Shown here piece by piece: positions 8,951 to 17,146 of a DNA stretch of 64,000 bases. The position numbers and the translations under genes were made by a program. The stretch lies in the NCBI RefSeq assembly GCF_014873955.1, contig NZ_JADBED010000001.1:2604001-2668000 (forward strand). Reading direction: 5' to 3'. Source of the stretch: Nesterenkonia lutea (lineage in GTDB: Bacteria; Actinomycetota; Actinomycetes; Actinomycetales; Micrococcaceae). Numbering within the stretch: the stretch's first letter is position 1; every line of letters starts with the position of its first letter. The notes below the pieces were generated by a model that saw only the letters and a program-made list of their open reading frames with translations, was not told the origin of the DNA and searched no databases.

Positions 8951-9829
8951 TCAGCCGCGCCGCCGATGCGGGTGATCGGCGGTGTAGGCGGCGAAGATCT
9001 CATCCAGCCCTTCGCCGGAGACGAAGCCAGGACTGAGCACGGTGCTCAGCTGCGTCAGCATCGTGCGCAACTTCGCAGCCCCCATCCGGACCTCGAGCGC
9101 CGGCGAGGCCTGGGCGGCTCGCTGCAGCGTCAGGGCATAGGGCAGATGGTGGGAGAAGGACAGCTCTGCGTCGGTCACCTGGAAGTAGTAGGTCTCGCTG
9201 TGCTGGTCCAGATCGACGCAGATCTGCGAGATCTGTTCGGAGATCCGATCAAGCTCAGCGAGGACCGCCCAGGGTTGCAGCTGCGGGAGCTTCTCCGCAT
9301 ACTCCGCCTCGGCCAGCGCCTTGAGCGTCAACGCCGAAGCACGACGACGAAACAGCGGCGGATAGACCTGGACGAACCAGGTGAGCGCGCCCGTGAGCAG
9401 CGCGAAGCCGGTCAGACCCTGGATCGGGGCCGCGAGCCGCAGCGCGGGCTCCACCGCGACCGCGTCGCCGAAGCCCAGCGTCGCCAGCGTCACCAGCGAG
9501 ATGTAGAGCGCCTCCGCGAACCTCGCGTAGTCCGCAGGGCTGATGCCGTCGGAGTAGAGGAAGCCCGTCGGGACATGGGGGTAGTAGATCAGGGCCCATC
9601 CGACTCCCTGGATCAGCACCCAGAACATGATGACGGCGACCATGGTGGCCGGTCCCAGAGCGATGCCGAATCGATGGCCGGTGGCGCGGGAAGCTTTCCA
9701 CACCAGCCCGAACACGAGGCCGCTCAGCGGACCCTGCCCCCGGGGGTGGAGCAGCTGGTGGAACATGTCCCACAGTCCGAACAGGATCACCACGATCCCC
9801 GCGATCACCAGCACGATCTCCACAGCCAC
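8951..9829 (-). CDS. Two-pore-helix potassium channel-like membrane protein
   Basis: About 292 aa. Residues 3-20 and 60-82 are TM helices. A pore loop carries the K+ selectivity filter TLATLGFGD (114-122; canonical TxGYGD with Phe for Tyr), then a further helix (~133-152) and a C-terminal cytoplasmic region of ~140 aa with no RCK motif that I recognise. This is the Ion_trans_2 (Pfam PF07885) layout. The longer open frame begins at a TTG (9868) without a ribosome site; GTG codons at 9829 or 9823 follow a GAGCGGAG sequence and are preferred. The gene is flanked on both sides by the 73-bp palindromes. The Phe-type filter usually still conducts K+, but selectivity is not proven. Confidence 0.78.
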   Translation of the reverse strand: MAVEIVLVIAGIVVILFGLWDMFHQLLHPRGQGPLSGLVFGLVWKASRATGHRFGIALGPATMVAVIMFWVLIQGVGWALIYYPHVPTGFLYSDGISPADYARFAEALYISLVTLATLGFGDAVAVEPALRLAAPIQGLTGFALLTGALTWFVQVYPPLFRRRASALTLKALAEAEYAEKLPQLQPWAVLAELDRISEQISQICVDLDQHSETYYFQVTDAELSFSHHLPYALTLQRAAQASPALEVRMGAAKLRTMLTQLSTVLSPGFVSGEGLDEIFAAYTADHPHRRRG

Positions 9830-9869
9830 ACTCCGCTCTCGATGTCTTCCTCCCGACCCTACCGCCAAG

Positions 9870-9942
9870 CGTTTTACCGGCGCTTGCGTGCTCTACCGGC
9901 GTGACGGTGGGCCCGGTATTCCACGGAGGGCCCGGTAAAACG
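9870..9942. repeat. 73-bp palindromic repeat element, copy 2
   Basis: Same 11-bp termini (CGTTTTACCGG / CCGGTAAAACG) and same 73-bp length as the element at 8800-8872. The inner CTACCG and CCGGTA blocks sit at identical offsets, while the intervening bases differ. It lies in the divergent promoter region between the K+ channel and DUF418 genes, so here it is not simply a terminator. Confidence 0.8.
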
Positions 9943-9968
9943 AGGAGGAGGCGGGCGGGGAAGTCCCG

Positions 9969-9974
9969 TAATTT
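9969..9974 (+). promoter_or_regulatory. -10 box for leaderless DUF418 gene (TAATTT)
   Basis: TAATTT with 6 nt to the ATG at 9981. A GGAGGG touches the ATG and is too close to act as a ribosome site. Confidence 0.45.
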
Positions 9975-9980
9975 GGAGGG

Positions 9981-11273
9981 ATGCAGAGACTTCACGCCGT
10001 GGACGCGCTGCGGGCCCTCGCGCTGCTCGGGATCCTGGCCGTCAACATCTGGTACTTCGCCTTCCCCGAGAATCTGACCGGCGCCGGCGGGGCCCGCTCC
10101 GCCGGGCTGACCTCGGAGACCGTCGGGCAGGGGGCCGGGGCGCTCGCCGATCACTGGGTGGTCTTCGCCGTCACCGCCATCTTCGAGGGCAAGTCCTATG
10201 TGATCTTCTCCTTCCTCTTCGGGCTCTCCTTCGTGCTGCAGTGGGGCTCCGCGCACCGTGCCGGCGCCAGTGAAGTCACCCGCTCGGTCCGCCGCTTCAT
10301 CGGGCTGATCATCCTGGGACTGCTGCATGGGATCTTCCTGTTCGTCGGAGACATCCTGCTCGCCTATGCGCTGCTCGGCTTCGCGCTGCTGGGTCTGCGC
10401 CGGATCCGGGCGCGCACCGCCCTGCTCCTCGCCGCCGGGCTCTGGGTCGCCGTCGCGCTGGCGATCCTCGGTCTGGGCATGCTCACCCTGGTGCTGGAGT
10501 CCTCAATGACGATGGGCGAGGGCGGGGGAGCCATGGACGTCTCCATGCTGACCGGTTCGGTGCAGGAGGCCCGAGATGCCTACACCGGGGGACTCGGCAG
10601 CTATCTGATCTTCCAGCTCAGCGCCTATGTCCTGGTGGCGCCGTCCACGCTGATCGTCCAGGGGCCGGTTGCCCTGGCGGCCTTCCTGCTCGGACTGGTG
10701 CTGGGCCGCGGCCGGGTCCTGGAGCGCATCATCAGCGGCGAGGCCACGACGGCGCGGCTGCTCTGGCTGATGATCCCCACTCTGGCGGTGGGGGGAGCGC
10801 TGAGCCTGACCGCCGCCTGGCTGACCTGGGGCGCCCCGTGGGCGCCGGAGGATTCCGGAGGGCCGGCAGGCGGCGGGATCGGCCTGGAGACGCTCAGCGC
10901 GGGGCTGATCTTCCTTGCGGGGCCCCTTCAGGCCACCGGCTATGTGGTCGGAGCCCTGCTGATCCTGCGTCACCGGAGGTTCGGCTGGCTCGTGCGGGCC
11001 CTTGCTCCGGCGGGTCGGATGTCGCTGAGCAATTATCTGGGCCAGTCCCTGGTGCTTGCCGTGATGTTCTCCGCGCTCGGGTCCCCGGTGGGCCTGGGTC
11101 TGGCAGGAGAGCTGAGTGCGAGCCAGGTGGGTCTCGTCGTCGTCGTGCTGTGGGCGGTGCAGCTGACCCTGTCGCAGCTGTGGCTGCGCCGCTTCGCGCG
11201 CGGGCCGGTGGAGATCCCACTGCGGGCGTGGACCTATGCCGATCCGAAGGCGCAGAATCATCCTTCAGCGTGA
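9981..11273 (+). CDS. DUF418 / YeiB-family membrane protein
   Basis: 430 aa with about ten TM helices. The opening RLHAVDALRALALLGILAVNI is the family signature for DUF418/YeiB proteins, as are FVVF-type helices, FSFLFGLSFVLQ and the C-terminal GRMSLSNYLGQSLV with RRFARGPVEIPLRAWTY. These proteins resemble acyltransferase-3 and heparan-alpha-glucosaminide N-acetyltransferase folds; their substrates in actinobacteria are unknown. It has its own promoter (9969-9974) and is followed after 34 bp by an ABC transporter with a separate promoter. Confidence 0.82.
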   Translation: MQRLHAVDALRALALLGILAVNIWYFAFPENLTGAGGARSAGLTSETVGQGAGALADHWVVFAVTAIFEGKSYVIFSFLFGLSFVLQWGSAHRAGASEVTRSVRRFIGLIILGLLHGIFLFVGDILLAYALLGFALLGLRRIRARTALLLAAGLWVAVALAILGLGMLTLVLESSMTMGEGGGAMDVSMLTGSVQEARDAYTGGLGSYLIFQLSAYVLVAPSTLIVQGPVALAAFLLGLVLGRGRVLERIISGEATTARLLWLMIPTLAVGGALSLTAAWLTWGAPWAPEDSGGPAGGGIGLETLSAGLIFLAGPLQATGYVVGALLILRHRRFGWLVRALAPAGRMSLSNYLGQSLVLAVMFSALGSPVGLGLAGELSASQVGLVVVVLWAVQLTLSQLWLRRFARGPVEIPLRAWTYADPKAQNHPSA

Positions 11274-11295
11274 TGTGCCCTCCTGAAGACGGACC

Positions 11296-11301
11296 TAATC
11301 T
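11296..11301 (+). promoter_or_regulatory. -10 box for leaderless ABC transporter operon (TAATCT)
   Basis: TAATCT followed by 6 nt and the ATG at 11308; it predicts a leaderless mRNA. Confidence 0.45.
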
Positions 11302-11307
11302 TGAGCC

Positions 11308-12219
11308 ATGATCACAGCGAGCGGCCTGCGCAAGGCCTACGGGGCGACCACCGCGGTGGACGGCATCAGCTTCTCGCTGGCTCCCGGCAAGGTCACCGGC
11401 TTCCTGGGCCCCAACGGGGCGGGAAAGTCCACCACGATGCGCATGGCCATGGGCCTGGATCGGCCCACCGCCGGCAGCATCACCATCAACGGCAAGGCGT
11501 TCGCCGAACACCGGGCACCGCTGCGCGAGGTCGGAGCCGTGCTCGATGCGGGAGCCGCCCATCCGGGCTGGACCGGACATCAGCAGCTGCGCATCCTCGC
11601 CGCCACCCATGACATCAGCACCGCGCGGGTGGACGAGGTCATCGAGATGACCGGACTCACCTCCGTGGCGGACAAACGGATCAGGGGCTACTCCCTGGGG
11701 ATGAGTCAGCGGCTGGGCATCGCCGCCGCGCTGCTGGGCGATCCCGGGGTGCTGATCTTCGACGAGCCCATCAACGGCCTGGATCCGGAGGGGGTGCGCT
11801 GGGTGCGACAGCTGGTGCGCCGACTGGCGGGTCAGGGACGCACCGTCTTCATCTCCTCCCACCTGATGTCCGAGATGGCGCAGACTGCCGACCACCTGAT
11901 CGTGCTCGGCCGCGGCCGCATCATCGCTGATCAGCCGGTGGGAGACTTCCTCGACGCCGCCGGGGAGACGCGGGTGCTGGTGCGCACGGAGAGCTCCCAG
12001 GAGCTCATGAACGCCCTGGCCGGGCCGGAGATCACGCTGGTCTGCCAGGACGCCGAGACCTTCGAGGTGCGCGGCCTGGATGCCCGCACGATCGGTCGGC
12101 GGGCGCTGGAGAGCGGCGTGGTGGTCCATGAGCTCACACCGCTGCATTCCTCGCTGGAGGACTCTTACCTCAAACTCACCGGGGACTACGTCGAACACCG
12201 TTCCGGAGGACTCGCATGA
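11308..12219 (+). CDS. ABC transporter ATP-binding protein (drug/bacitracin export type)
   Basis: 303 aa single nucleotide-binding domain. Walker A GPNGAGKST at 34-42, signature YSLGMSQRLGIA, Walker B VLIFDEPINGLDPEG, and H-loop ISSHLMSEM are all intact. The ~75-aa C-terminal extension is typical of DrrA/CcmA-type exporters. Its stop overlaps the ATG of the permease gene by 4 bp (ATGA), so the two are translationally coupled. The pair lies directly before a histidine kinase/response regulator pair, which suggests envelope-stress or antibiotic-responsive export; the substrate is unknown. Confidence 0.9.
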   Translation: MITASGLRKAYGATTAVDGISFSLAPGKVTGFLGPNGAGKSTTMRMAMGLDRPTAGSITINGKAFAEHRAPLREVGAVLDAGAAHPGWTGHQQLRILAATHDISTARVDEVIEMTGLTSVADKRIRGYSLGMSQRLGIAAALLGDPGVLIFDEPINGLDPEGVRWVRQLVRRLAGQGRTVFISSHLMSEMAQTADHLIVLGRGRIIADQPVGDFLDAAGETRVLVRTESSQELMNALAGPEITLVCQDAETFEVRGLDARTIGRRALESGVVVHELTPLHSSLEDSYLKLTGDYVEHRSGGLA

Positions 12220-13091
12220 ATGCCGACGTCTCGCACGCCATCGGGGCCCCTGGGCCGACCGCCGCCCCGAGCGTGGTCTCCGGCGAGGTGACCTTCGCTC
12301 GGGCACTGCGCGCCGAGTGGCTGAAGCTGACCGCGCTGCGGCTGAACTGGTGGCTGTGCGCCGCCGCGGTGGCCCTGCTGATCCTCACGCTGATCGCCAC
12401 GGTGCTCAGCACTCGATTCCTGATCGCCGACGCCTCGGTGAGCGGCGGTGACGCCCAGCTGACCGGGTTCAGCCTGTTCGAGAACGTCTTCTCGATCTTC
12501 ACCCTGGTCACCATCCTGATGGGCGCGCTCGCGGCGGTGTCCATCACCACGGAGCACACCTCCGGGTCCATCCGCTCCTCGCTGGCGGCGGTCCCGAACC
12601 GGACCATGTTCTACTTCGCGAAGCTGCTCGCGGTGCTGGGCTTCATCGGTGCGCTGACCGCCGCGCTGGTGGTGCTCAGCTCAGTCGTCCTGCTGCCGCT
12701 CAGCGGCTTCTATGACGTGCTGCCGGAGCTGCTCGGGTTCGAGATCTGGTGGCTGGTGTTCAGCAGCTGGGCCGCAGTGGTGGTGACCTCGGCGATCGGC
12801 TTCGGTCTGGGCGCGCTGCTGCGCAGCACCGCCGGGGCGGTGGTCACCTACTGTCTGCTGCTCTTCAGCGGACCCATCGCGCTGGGCCTGCTGCTTGCGC
12901 TCAGCGGCGGGGCTGCGTGGGTCACCGACCTGATGCGCTTCGAGATCTTCGCCCTGCAGCGTCAGTTCAGCGCCGGGTCAGCGTCCATGAGCACAGACCT
13001 TCCGGTCCCGGTGGCCGGGCTGCTGCTGCTGGTCTGGGCCGCGGTCGCGCTGGTGCCGGGCTGGCTGGTCTTCATCCGGCGGGATGCCTGA
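12216..13091 (+). CDS. ABC transporter permease (ABC-2 type)
   Basis: 291 aa with six TM helices. After a ~25-aa cytoplasmic start comes FARALRAEWLKLTALR, the usual entry of ABC-2 export permeases. TTEHTSGSIRSSLAAVPNR, a family hallmark, follows the second helix. It forms the membrane part of the exporter with the ATPase it overlaps (ATGA). Confidence 0.87.
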   Translation: MNADVSHAIGAPGPTAAPSVVSGEVTFARALRAEWLKLTALRLNWWLCAAAVALLILTLIATVLSTRFLIADASVSGGDAQLTGFSLFENVFSIFTLVTILMGALAAVSITTEHTSGSIRSSLAAVPNRTMFYFAKLLAVLGFIGALTAALVVLSSVVLLPLSGFYDVLPELLGFEIWWLVFSSWAAVVVTSAIGFGLGALLRSTAGAVVTYCLLLFSGPIALGLLLALSGGAAWVTDLMRFEIFALQRQFSAGSASMSTDLPVPVAGLLLLVWAAVALVPGWLVFIRRDA

Positions 13092-13142
13092 GCCCGATGC
13101 TCCACGCCTGCCGGTTCCGCACCGGGGCACTGCCCGGCTCGG

Positions 13143-13148
13143 TACAGT
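13143..13148 (+). promoter_or_regulatory. -10 box for leaderless histidine kinase gene (TACAGT)
   Basis: TACAGT followed by 7 nt and the GTG at 13156. It lies just after the permease gene, so the two-component system can be transcribed separately. Confidence 0.45.
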
Positions 13149-13155
13149 CGAGGCT

Positions 13156-14535
13156 GTGAACACCCAGGTCGCACCCGAATCCCCCGCCGGAGCATCGGTG
13201 CCCGCGGGTTTCGAGGAGCTCGGGATCGTGCGGCGCCGGGGCGTGCGCGGCTGGTTCCGCCGGCACCCGAGGTGCATGAACGCCGTCGTCATCGGGGTCT
13301 ATGTGCTGCTGACCCTGTGGACCTATCCCTATGCCTTCTACGACCTGGGCGACGGGGCCTGGTGGCTGCTGATCGGCTACGGAGCCATCGCCGTCGCGCT
13401 GGCCTTCCGTCGGACCCATCCCATCGCCGTGCTGGCGATGATTGCGCTGGCCGAAACCTTCCTGCTGCTGCTCTACCCCTGGCACGGCTCCCAGATGATC
13501 GGACTCTGCTTCGCCGCCTACGCGGTGGCGCGCCACCGCGGGCTCCTGGTGGGTCTGGTCACCGCGCTGCCGGCCTGCGTGCTCGGCTACCTGACCTTCC
13601 TGCGCAACGATCTGTGGACCGCCCGGCATGGACGCAGCTGGTGGATGGAGAACTACTACGACCCCATGGGGCTCAGCGAGTTCGAATCCCAGGGCATCGT
13701 TGCCGTGACCATGTTCTTCGTGGTGGGCATCTCCGCTGGCATCGGCGCAGCCGTGCGCCGCGGGCGCAGCCACGAGCAGGAGGTGCTGGAATGGGCCCGG
13801 CGCACCCAGCAGTACGCCCAGGTGGCCGAGCGGAACCGGATCGCTCGGGAGATGCATGACGTGATCGCCCATTCACTCTCGGTGATGATCTCCCTGGCCG
13901 ACGGCGCGCGCATCGTGGCCCGGAAGGATCCCCAGCGCGCCGGAGCGGTCCTGGAAGAGCTCTCCGACACCGGCCGCACCGCACTGGGCGACATGCGCCG
14001 GGTGATCGGTGTGCTGCGCGAGGGACAGGACGTGGGGGCCGCGCGGCGACCCGTCGCAGAGTCTCTGGAGGATCTCTCCGAGGGCTTCCGGCAGGCGGGC
14101 CTGCCGCTGACAGTGAGCCTGACCGGCCCGCAGCTGCCCGAGGACGCCGCCTTCGGACTCACTGTTCACCGGATCATCCAGGAGTCACTGACCAATGTGC
14201 TGCGCTACGGCCGTCAGGTCACCGAGGTGACGGTGAGCATCGAGCACCGGCCCGGACCGGATGCCGAAGAGGCACGGAGTCTGCGTGCGCAGGGACTCAG
14301 CCCCACAGATCAGGCTGCCCTGGGAATGCCTGCGGCCGGGCAGGTGGTGCTCACCATCACCGACGACGGCGTGCACCCGGCCCATGGTGAGCGCCGGGAG
14401 TCCGTGGGCAGCGGACAGGGAATCCACGGCATGGAGGAGCGGGCCGCGTTCTACAACGGCTCGGTCTACGCAGGTCCGGCATCCCGCCGGGGCTGGATGG
14501 TGCGGGCGGTCCTTGAACCGCCACAGAAGGGATGA
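13156..14535 (+). CDS. Sensor histidine kinase, NarL/DesK (HisKA_3) family
   Basis: 459 aa. Residues ~50-195 hold five or six TM helices (for example AVVIGVYVLLTLWTYPYAFYD and FVVGISAGIGAAV). A dimerisation helix with phospho-acceptor His 234 in RIAREMHDVIAHSLSVM follows, then an HATPase domain: N-box IIQESLTNVLRYG, G1 TITDDGVHP and G2 GSGQGIHGMEERAAFY. The G1 and N boxes are separated by an unusual ~30-aa insertion (EARSLRAQGLSPTDQ region). It phosphorylates the response regulator 4 bp downstream. The GTG at 13156 was chosen for its leaderless promoter; an upstream ATG would overlap the permease gene and run through the -10 box. Confidence 0.9.
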   Translation: MNTQVAPESPAGASVPAGFEELGIVRRRGVRGWFRRHPRCMNAVVIGVYVLLTLWTYPYAFYDLGDGAWWLLIGYGAIAVALAFRRTHPIAVLAMIALAETFLLLLYPWHGSQMIGLCFAAYAVARHRGLLVGLVTALPACVLGYLTFLRNDLWTARHGRSWWMENYYDPMGLSEFESQGIVAVTMFFVVGISAGIGAAVRRGRSHEQEVLEWARRTQQYAQVAERNRIAREMHDVIAHSLSVMISLADGARIVARKDPQRAGAVLEELSDTGRTALGDMRRVIGVLREGQDVGAARRPVAESLEDLSEGFRQAGLPLTVSLTGPQLPEDAAFGLTVHRIIQESLTNVLRYGRQVTEVTVSIEHRPGPDAEEARSLRAQGLSPTDQAALGMPAAGQVVLTITDDGVHPAHGERRESVGSGQGIHGMEERAAFYNGSVYAGPASRRGWMVRAVLEPPQKG

Positions 14536-14539
14536 TCAG

Positions 14540-15472
14540 ATGAACCAGATCAACGATGACGAGGCGGCCGACGAAGCGGCCGATGACGCGGGCTCCGCCG
14601 CCGAGCCGACGGGGCCTGAAGAGGCCGGCGGCCGGGCACCACTGAAGGTGATGCTCGTCGATGACCAGCATCTGCTGCGGATGGGGTTCCGGCTGATCCT
14701 CGAGGGGGAAGACGATCTCCAGGTCGTCGCCGAAGCCGCCGATGGCGTGGAGGCGCTGGAGACGCTGAGCGGGCTTCCCGCCGAAAGGCGCCCGGATGTG
14801 GTGCTCATGGACGTCCGAATGCCGCGGATGGATGGGATCGAGGCCACCACGAAGGTGGTGGCGCAGTTCCCGCAGACCCGGGTGATCATCCTGACCACCT
14901 TCGACCTGGACGAATATGCGTTCTCGGGTCTGCAGGCAGGAGCCAGCGCCTTCCTGCTCAAGGACGTGACCCCCGAGGATCTCGTCCATGCGGTGCGGGT
15001 GGTGGCTGAGGGCGACGCCGTGGTGGCTCCCCGGATCACCCAGCGCCTGCTGGAGGTGTATCTGCGCGGTGCCGGCGCAGCCCCGGCCGCCGCCGTTCCC
15101 GCCGCACTGGACGCCTCAGGACGCCGTCAGGGAACTCGTCCCGGTGCACGGGCGGACCGGGATTCCCGCGACGATGGTCTCCTGCGCGGGGAGGCCGAGC
15201 GTCGGACGCAGCCACGAGCTGTGCCCACCGGTGAGCAGATCGCTGCGGCCATGGATGACGGGGTCCCGCGGGAGCCGCTGACCGCGCGTGAGACGGAGGT
15301 GCTCTTCGCGGTGGCCGAGGGACTCTCCAACGCCGAGATCGCGGCCAGGTTCTTCCTCTCCGAAGCCACGGTGAAGACTCACGTGCGACGGATCCTGACC
15401 AAGCTGCAGCTGCGCGACCGGGTCCAGGTCGTGGTCTATGTCTTCCAGACCGGGCTGATCAGCCCCTCCTGA
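14540..15472 (+). CDS. Response regulator, NarL/LuxR family, with long interdomain linker
   Basis: 310 aa. An acidic 30-aa N-terminus precedes the receiver domain (KVMLVDDQHLLRMG; phosphorylated Asp 91 in VLMDVRMPRMDG; T/K switch at ILTTFD and LLKDVTPEDL). A LuxR-type helix-turn-helix ends the protein (LTARETEVLFAVAEG ... IAARFFLSEATVKTHVRRIL). Between them is a ~70-residue Ala/Arg-rich linker, much longer than the ~20-30 aa usual for NarL regulators. AGAAGG lies before the ATG, which is 4 bp after the kinase stop, so it is coupled to the kinase. It presumably regulates the adjacent ABC exporter. Confidence 0.9.
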   Translation: MNQINDDEAADEAADDAGSAAEPTGPEEAGGRAPLKVMLVDDQHLLRMGFRLILEGEDDLQVVAEAADGVEALETLSGLPAERRPDVVLMDVRMPRMDGIEATTKVVAQFPQTRVIILTTFDLDEYAFSGLQAGASAFLLKDVTPEDLVHAVRVVAEGDAVVAPRITQRLLEVYLRGAGAAPAAAVPAALDASGRRQGTRPGARADRDSRDDGLLRGEAERRTQPRAVPTGEQIAAAMDDGVPREPLTARETEVLFAVAEGLSNAEIAARFFLSEATVKTHVRRILTKLQLRDRVQVVVYVFQTGLISPS

Positions 15473-15491
15473 GGCGCGCCGGGCCTGGGAC

Positions 15492-15677
15492 TCAGCGGTA
15501 GAGCTGAGCTCCCCCACGCCGAGCGGCGCGCTCCTGCTCCTGAAGGTGCTGATCGTGGTCCCGCAGTCCATTGCGCACGCCCGCGCGGATGACGGCATGC
15601 AGCATGAAAGCGACCACCGCCAGCACGAGGAACAGGAGCAGGAGGTTGACCACGAGACCGGTCCACATCATCGACAT
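15492..15677 (-). CDS. Small single-pass membrane protein
   Basis: 61 aa from the ATG at 15677 (a GTG at 15683 would add two residues). One TM helix (TGLVVNLLLLFLVLAVVAFML) is followed by a charged C-terminal tail rich in Arg, Gln and Glu. No family is recognised. TAGCGT (15684-15689) lies exactly 6 nt before the ATG, so the mRNA is predicted leaderless. The good promoter and GC3-biased codons support a real gene. It is divergent from the aminopeptidase, with only 39 bp between start codons. Confidence 0.6.
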   Translation of the reverse strand: MSMMWTGLVVNLLLLFLVLAVVAFMLHAVIRAGVRNGLRDHDQHLQEQERAARRGGAQLYR

Positions 15678-15683
15678 GGACAC

Positions 15684-15689
15684 ACGCTA
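15684..15689 (-). promoter_or_regulatory. -10 box for the small membrane protein (TAGCGT)
   Basis: TANNNT on the minus strand, 6 nt from the ATG at 15677. It is back to back with the aminopeptidase -10 box at 15704-15709. Confidence 0.45.
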
Positions 15690-15703
15690 GCAAAGCCCCC
15701 GAT

Positions 15704-15709
15704 TAGGAT
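15704..15709 (+). promoter_or_regulatory. -10 box for leaderless aminopeptidase gene (TAGGAT)
   Basis: TAGGAT followed by 7 nt and the ATG at 15717. An in-frame ATG at 15708 overlaps the box itself, so 15717 is the likely start. Confidence 0.5.
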
Positions 15710-15716
15710 GACCGGC

Positions 15717-17036
15717 ATGACGACTCGGGAGCACATCGCAGACCTGGCGGAGTATGTCACCGCCTCGCCCTCCTCCTACCACGCGGCTGCAGTCGCCGCA
15801 GAGCGCCTGGTGGAGGCCGGATTCACCCAGCTGGGCGAGCACGAGGACTGGCCGATCGAACCAGGACGCTATGTGGTGCTGCGCGACGGCGCGGTCCTGG
15901 GCTGGGTGGTGCCCGACGCCGCGGGACCGACCACCCCCGTCCGGATTCTCGGGGCGCATACGGACTCCCCGGGGTTCAAGCTCAAGCCCAAGTCCACACT
16001 GATCCGGCAGGGCTGGCTGCAGGCCGGCGTCGAGATCTACGGCGGACCGCTGCTGAACTCGTGGCTGGACCGCGAGCTTCGTCTGGCCGGGAGGCTGGTC
16101 ACCCGCGACGGCGCCACACACCTGGTGGCCACCGGACCGGTGGCCCGCATCCCCCAGCTGGCCATCCACCTGGATCGACAGGTCAATGAGGGACTGACCC
16201 TGAGTCGACAGGCACATACCGCGCCGGTGCTCGGGCTCGCCGGCTCCTCCGAGCAGGCGGCCGCCGCCGACGTGCTCGCCGTGCTTGCCTCCTCGGCGGG
16301 AGTGGACCCCGAGGACGTGGACGGCTACGACGTCGTCCTCGCCGATGCGCAGGCGCCTGGAACCTTCGGAGTCGAGCAGGAGTTCCTGGCCTCGGGCAGG
16401 CTGGACAATCTCTCCTCCGTGCACGCCGGGCTGAGCGCGCTGGAGGCGACGGCAGATCAGGCCGCAGCGGGACAGGTCATTCCGATGCTCGCCGCCTTCG
16501 ACCATGAGGAGCTCGGGTCCGCCTCGCGCTCCGGAGCAGCCGGTCCCTTCCTGGAGGAGGTGCTGGGCAGGATCTACGAGGGTCTGGGCCATGCTGCCGG
16601 ACAGTCCGCCTGCACGCTCTCCCAGCGAGCTCAGGCGCTCGCCGGCTCCTGGCACCTCTCCTGCGATGCCGGGCACGCTGTGCACCCGAACTACTCCGAG
16701 CGGCACGATCCGGCGAACCGGCCCCTTCCCAACGGCGGGCCGCTGCTGAAGATCAACGCCAACCAGCGCTACACCACCGATGCGCCCGGCGCTGCCATGT
16801 GGGCCAAGGTCTGCCGGGACGCCGGGGTGCCCACTCAGGAGTTCGTCTCGAACAACGATCTCCCCTGCGGGTCCACCATCGGGCCGATCACCGCGACTCG
16901 ACTGGGAATCCGCACGGCAGACGTGGGGATCGCGCTGCTGTCGATGCATTCGGCGCGGGAGATGTGCGGGGTGGATGATCTCGGGCACCTGCGTGACGCG
17001 GTGGCCAGCTTCTTCACCACCGAGCTGAGCCGCTGA
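15717..17036 (+). CDS. M18 family aminopeptidase (aspartyl aminopeptidase type)
   Basis: 439 aa. It is a zinc-dependent cytoplasmic exopeptidase that removes N-terminal acidic or hydrophobic residues from peptides. M18 metal and catalytic motifs are all visible: GAHTDSPGFKLKP near residue 80, SGRLDNLSSVHAGL, AAFDHEELGSASRSGAAG, CDAGHAVHPNYSERHDP, and the C-terminal DLPCGSTIGPITATRLGI and SMHSAREMCGVDD. Its length fits the family (~430-480 aa). The start was chosen by the leaderless -10 box. It stands alone between the divergent small membrane protein and the rpsF operon. Confidence 0.93.
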   Translation: MTTREHIADLAEYVTASPSSYHAAAVAAERLVEAGFTQLGEHEDWPIEPGRYVVLRDGAVLGWVVPDAAGPTTPVRILGAHTDSPGFKLKPKSTLIRQGWLQAGVEIYGGPLLNSWLDRELRLAGRLVTRDGATHLVATGPVARIPQLAIHLDRQVNEGLTLSRQAHTAPVLGLAGSSEQAAAADVLAVLASSAGVDPEDVDGYDVVLADAQAPGTFGVEQEFLASGRLDNLSSVHAGLSALEATADQAAAGQVIPMLAAFDHEELGSASRSGAAGPFLEEVLGRIYEGLGHAAGQSACTLSQRAQALAGSWHLSCDAGHAVHPNYSERHDPANRPLPNGGPLLKINANQRYTTDAPGAAMWAKVCRDAGVPTQEFVSNNDLPCGSTIGPITATRLGIRTADVGIALLSMHSAREMCGVDDLGHLRDAVASFFTTELSR

Positions 17037-17104
17037 ACCGAACAGCTGAGGCTGAGCTGCTGAGGCTGGACAGCCGAACCGCTGCGATTCGATGAGACCC
17101 CGGG

Positions 17105-17133
17105 TTCATCTCCGCGCCTGGAACCTGTAGCAT
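17105..17133 (+). promoter_or_regulatory. Candidate promoter of the rpsF-ssb-rpsR-rplI operon
   Basis: TTCATC (17105-17110), 17-bp spacer, TAGCAT (17128-17133). A start near 17140 would give a ~130-nt structured leader before rpsF. The -35 is poor (3 of 6). Confidence 0.35.
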
Positions 17134-17146
17134 GGTGCAGGTTGTC

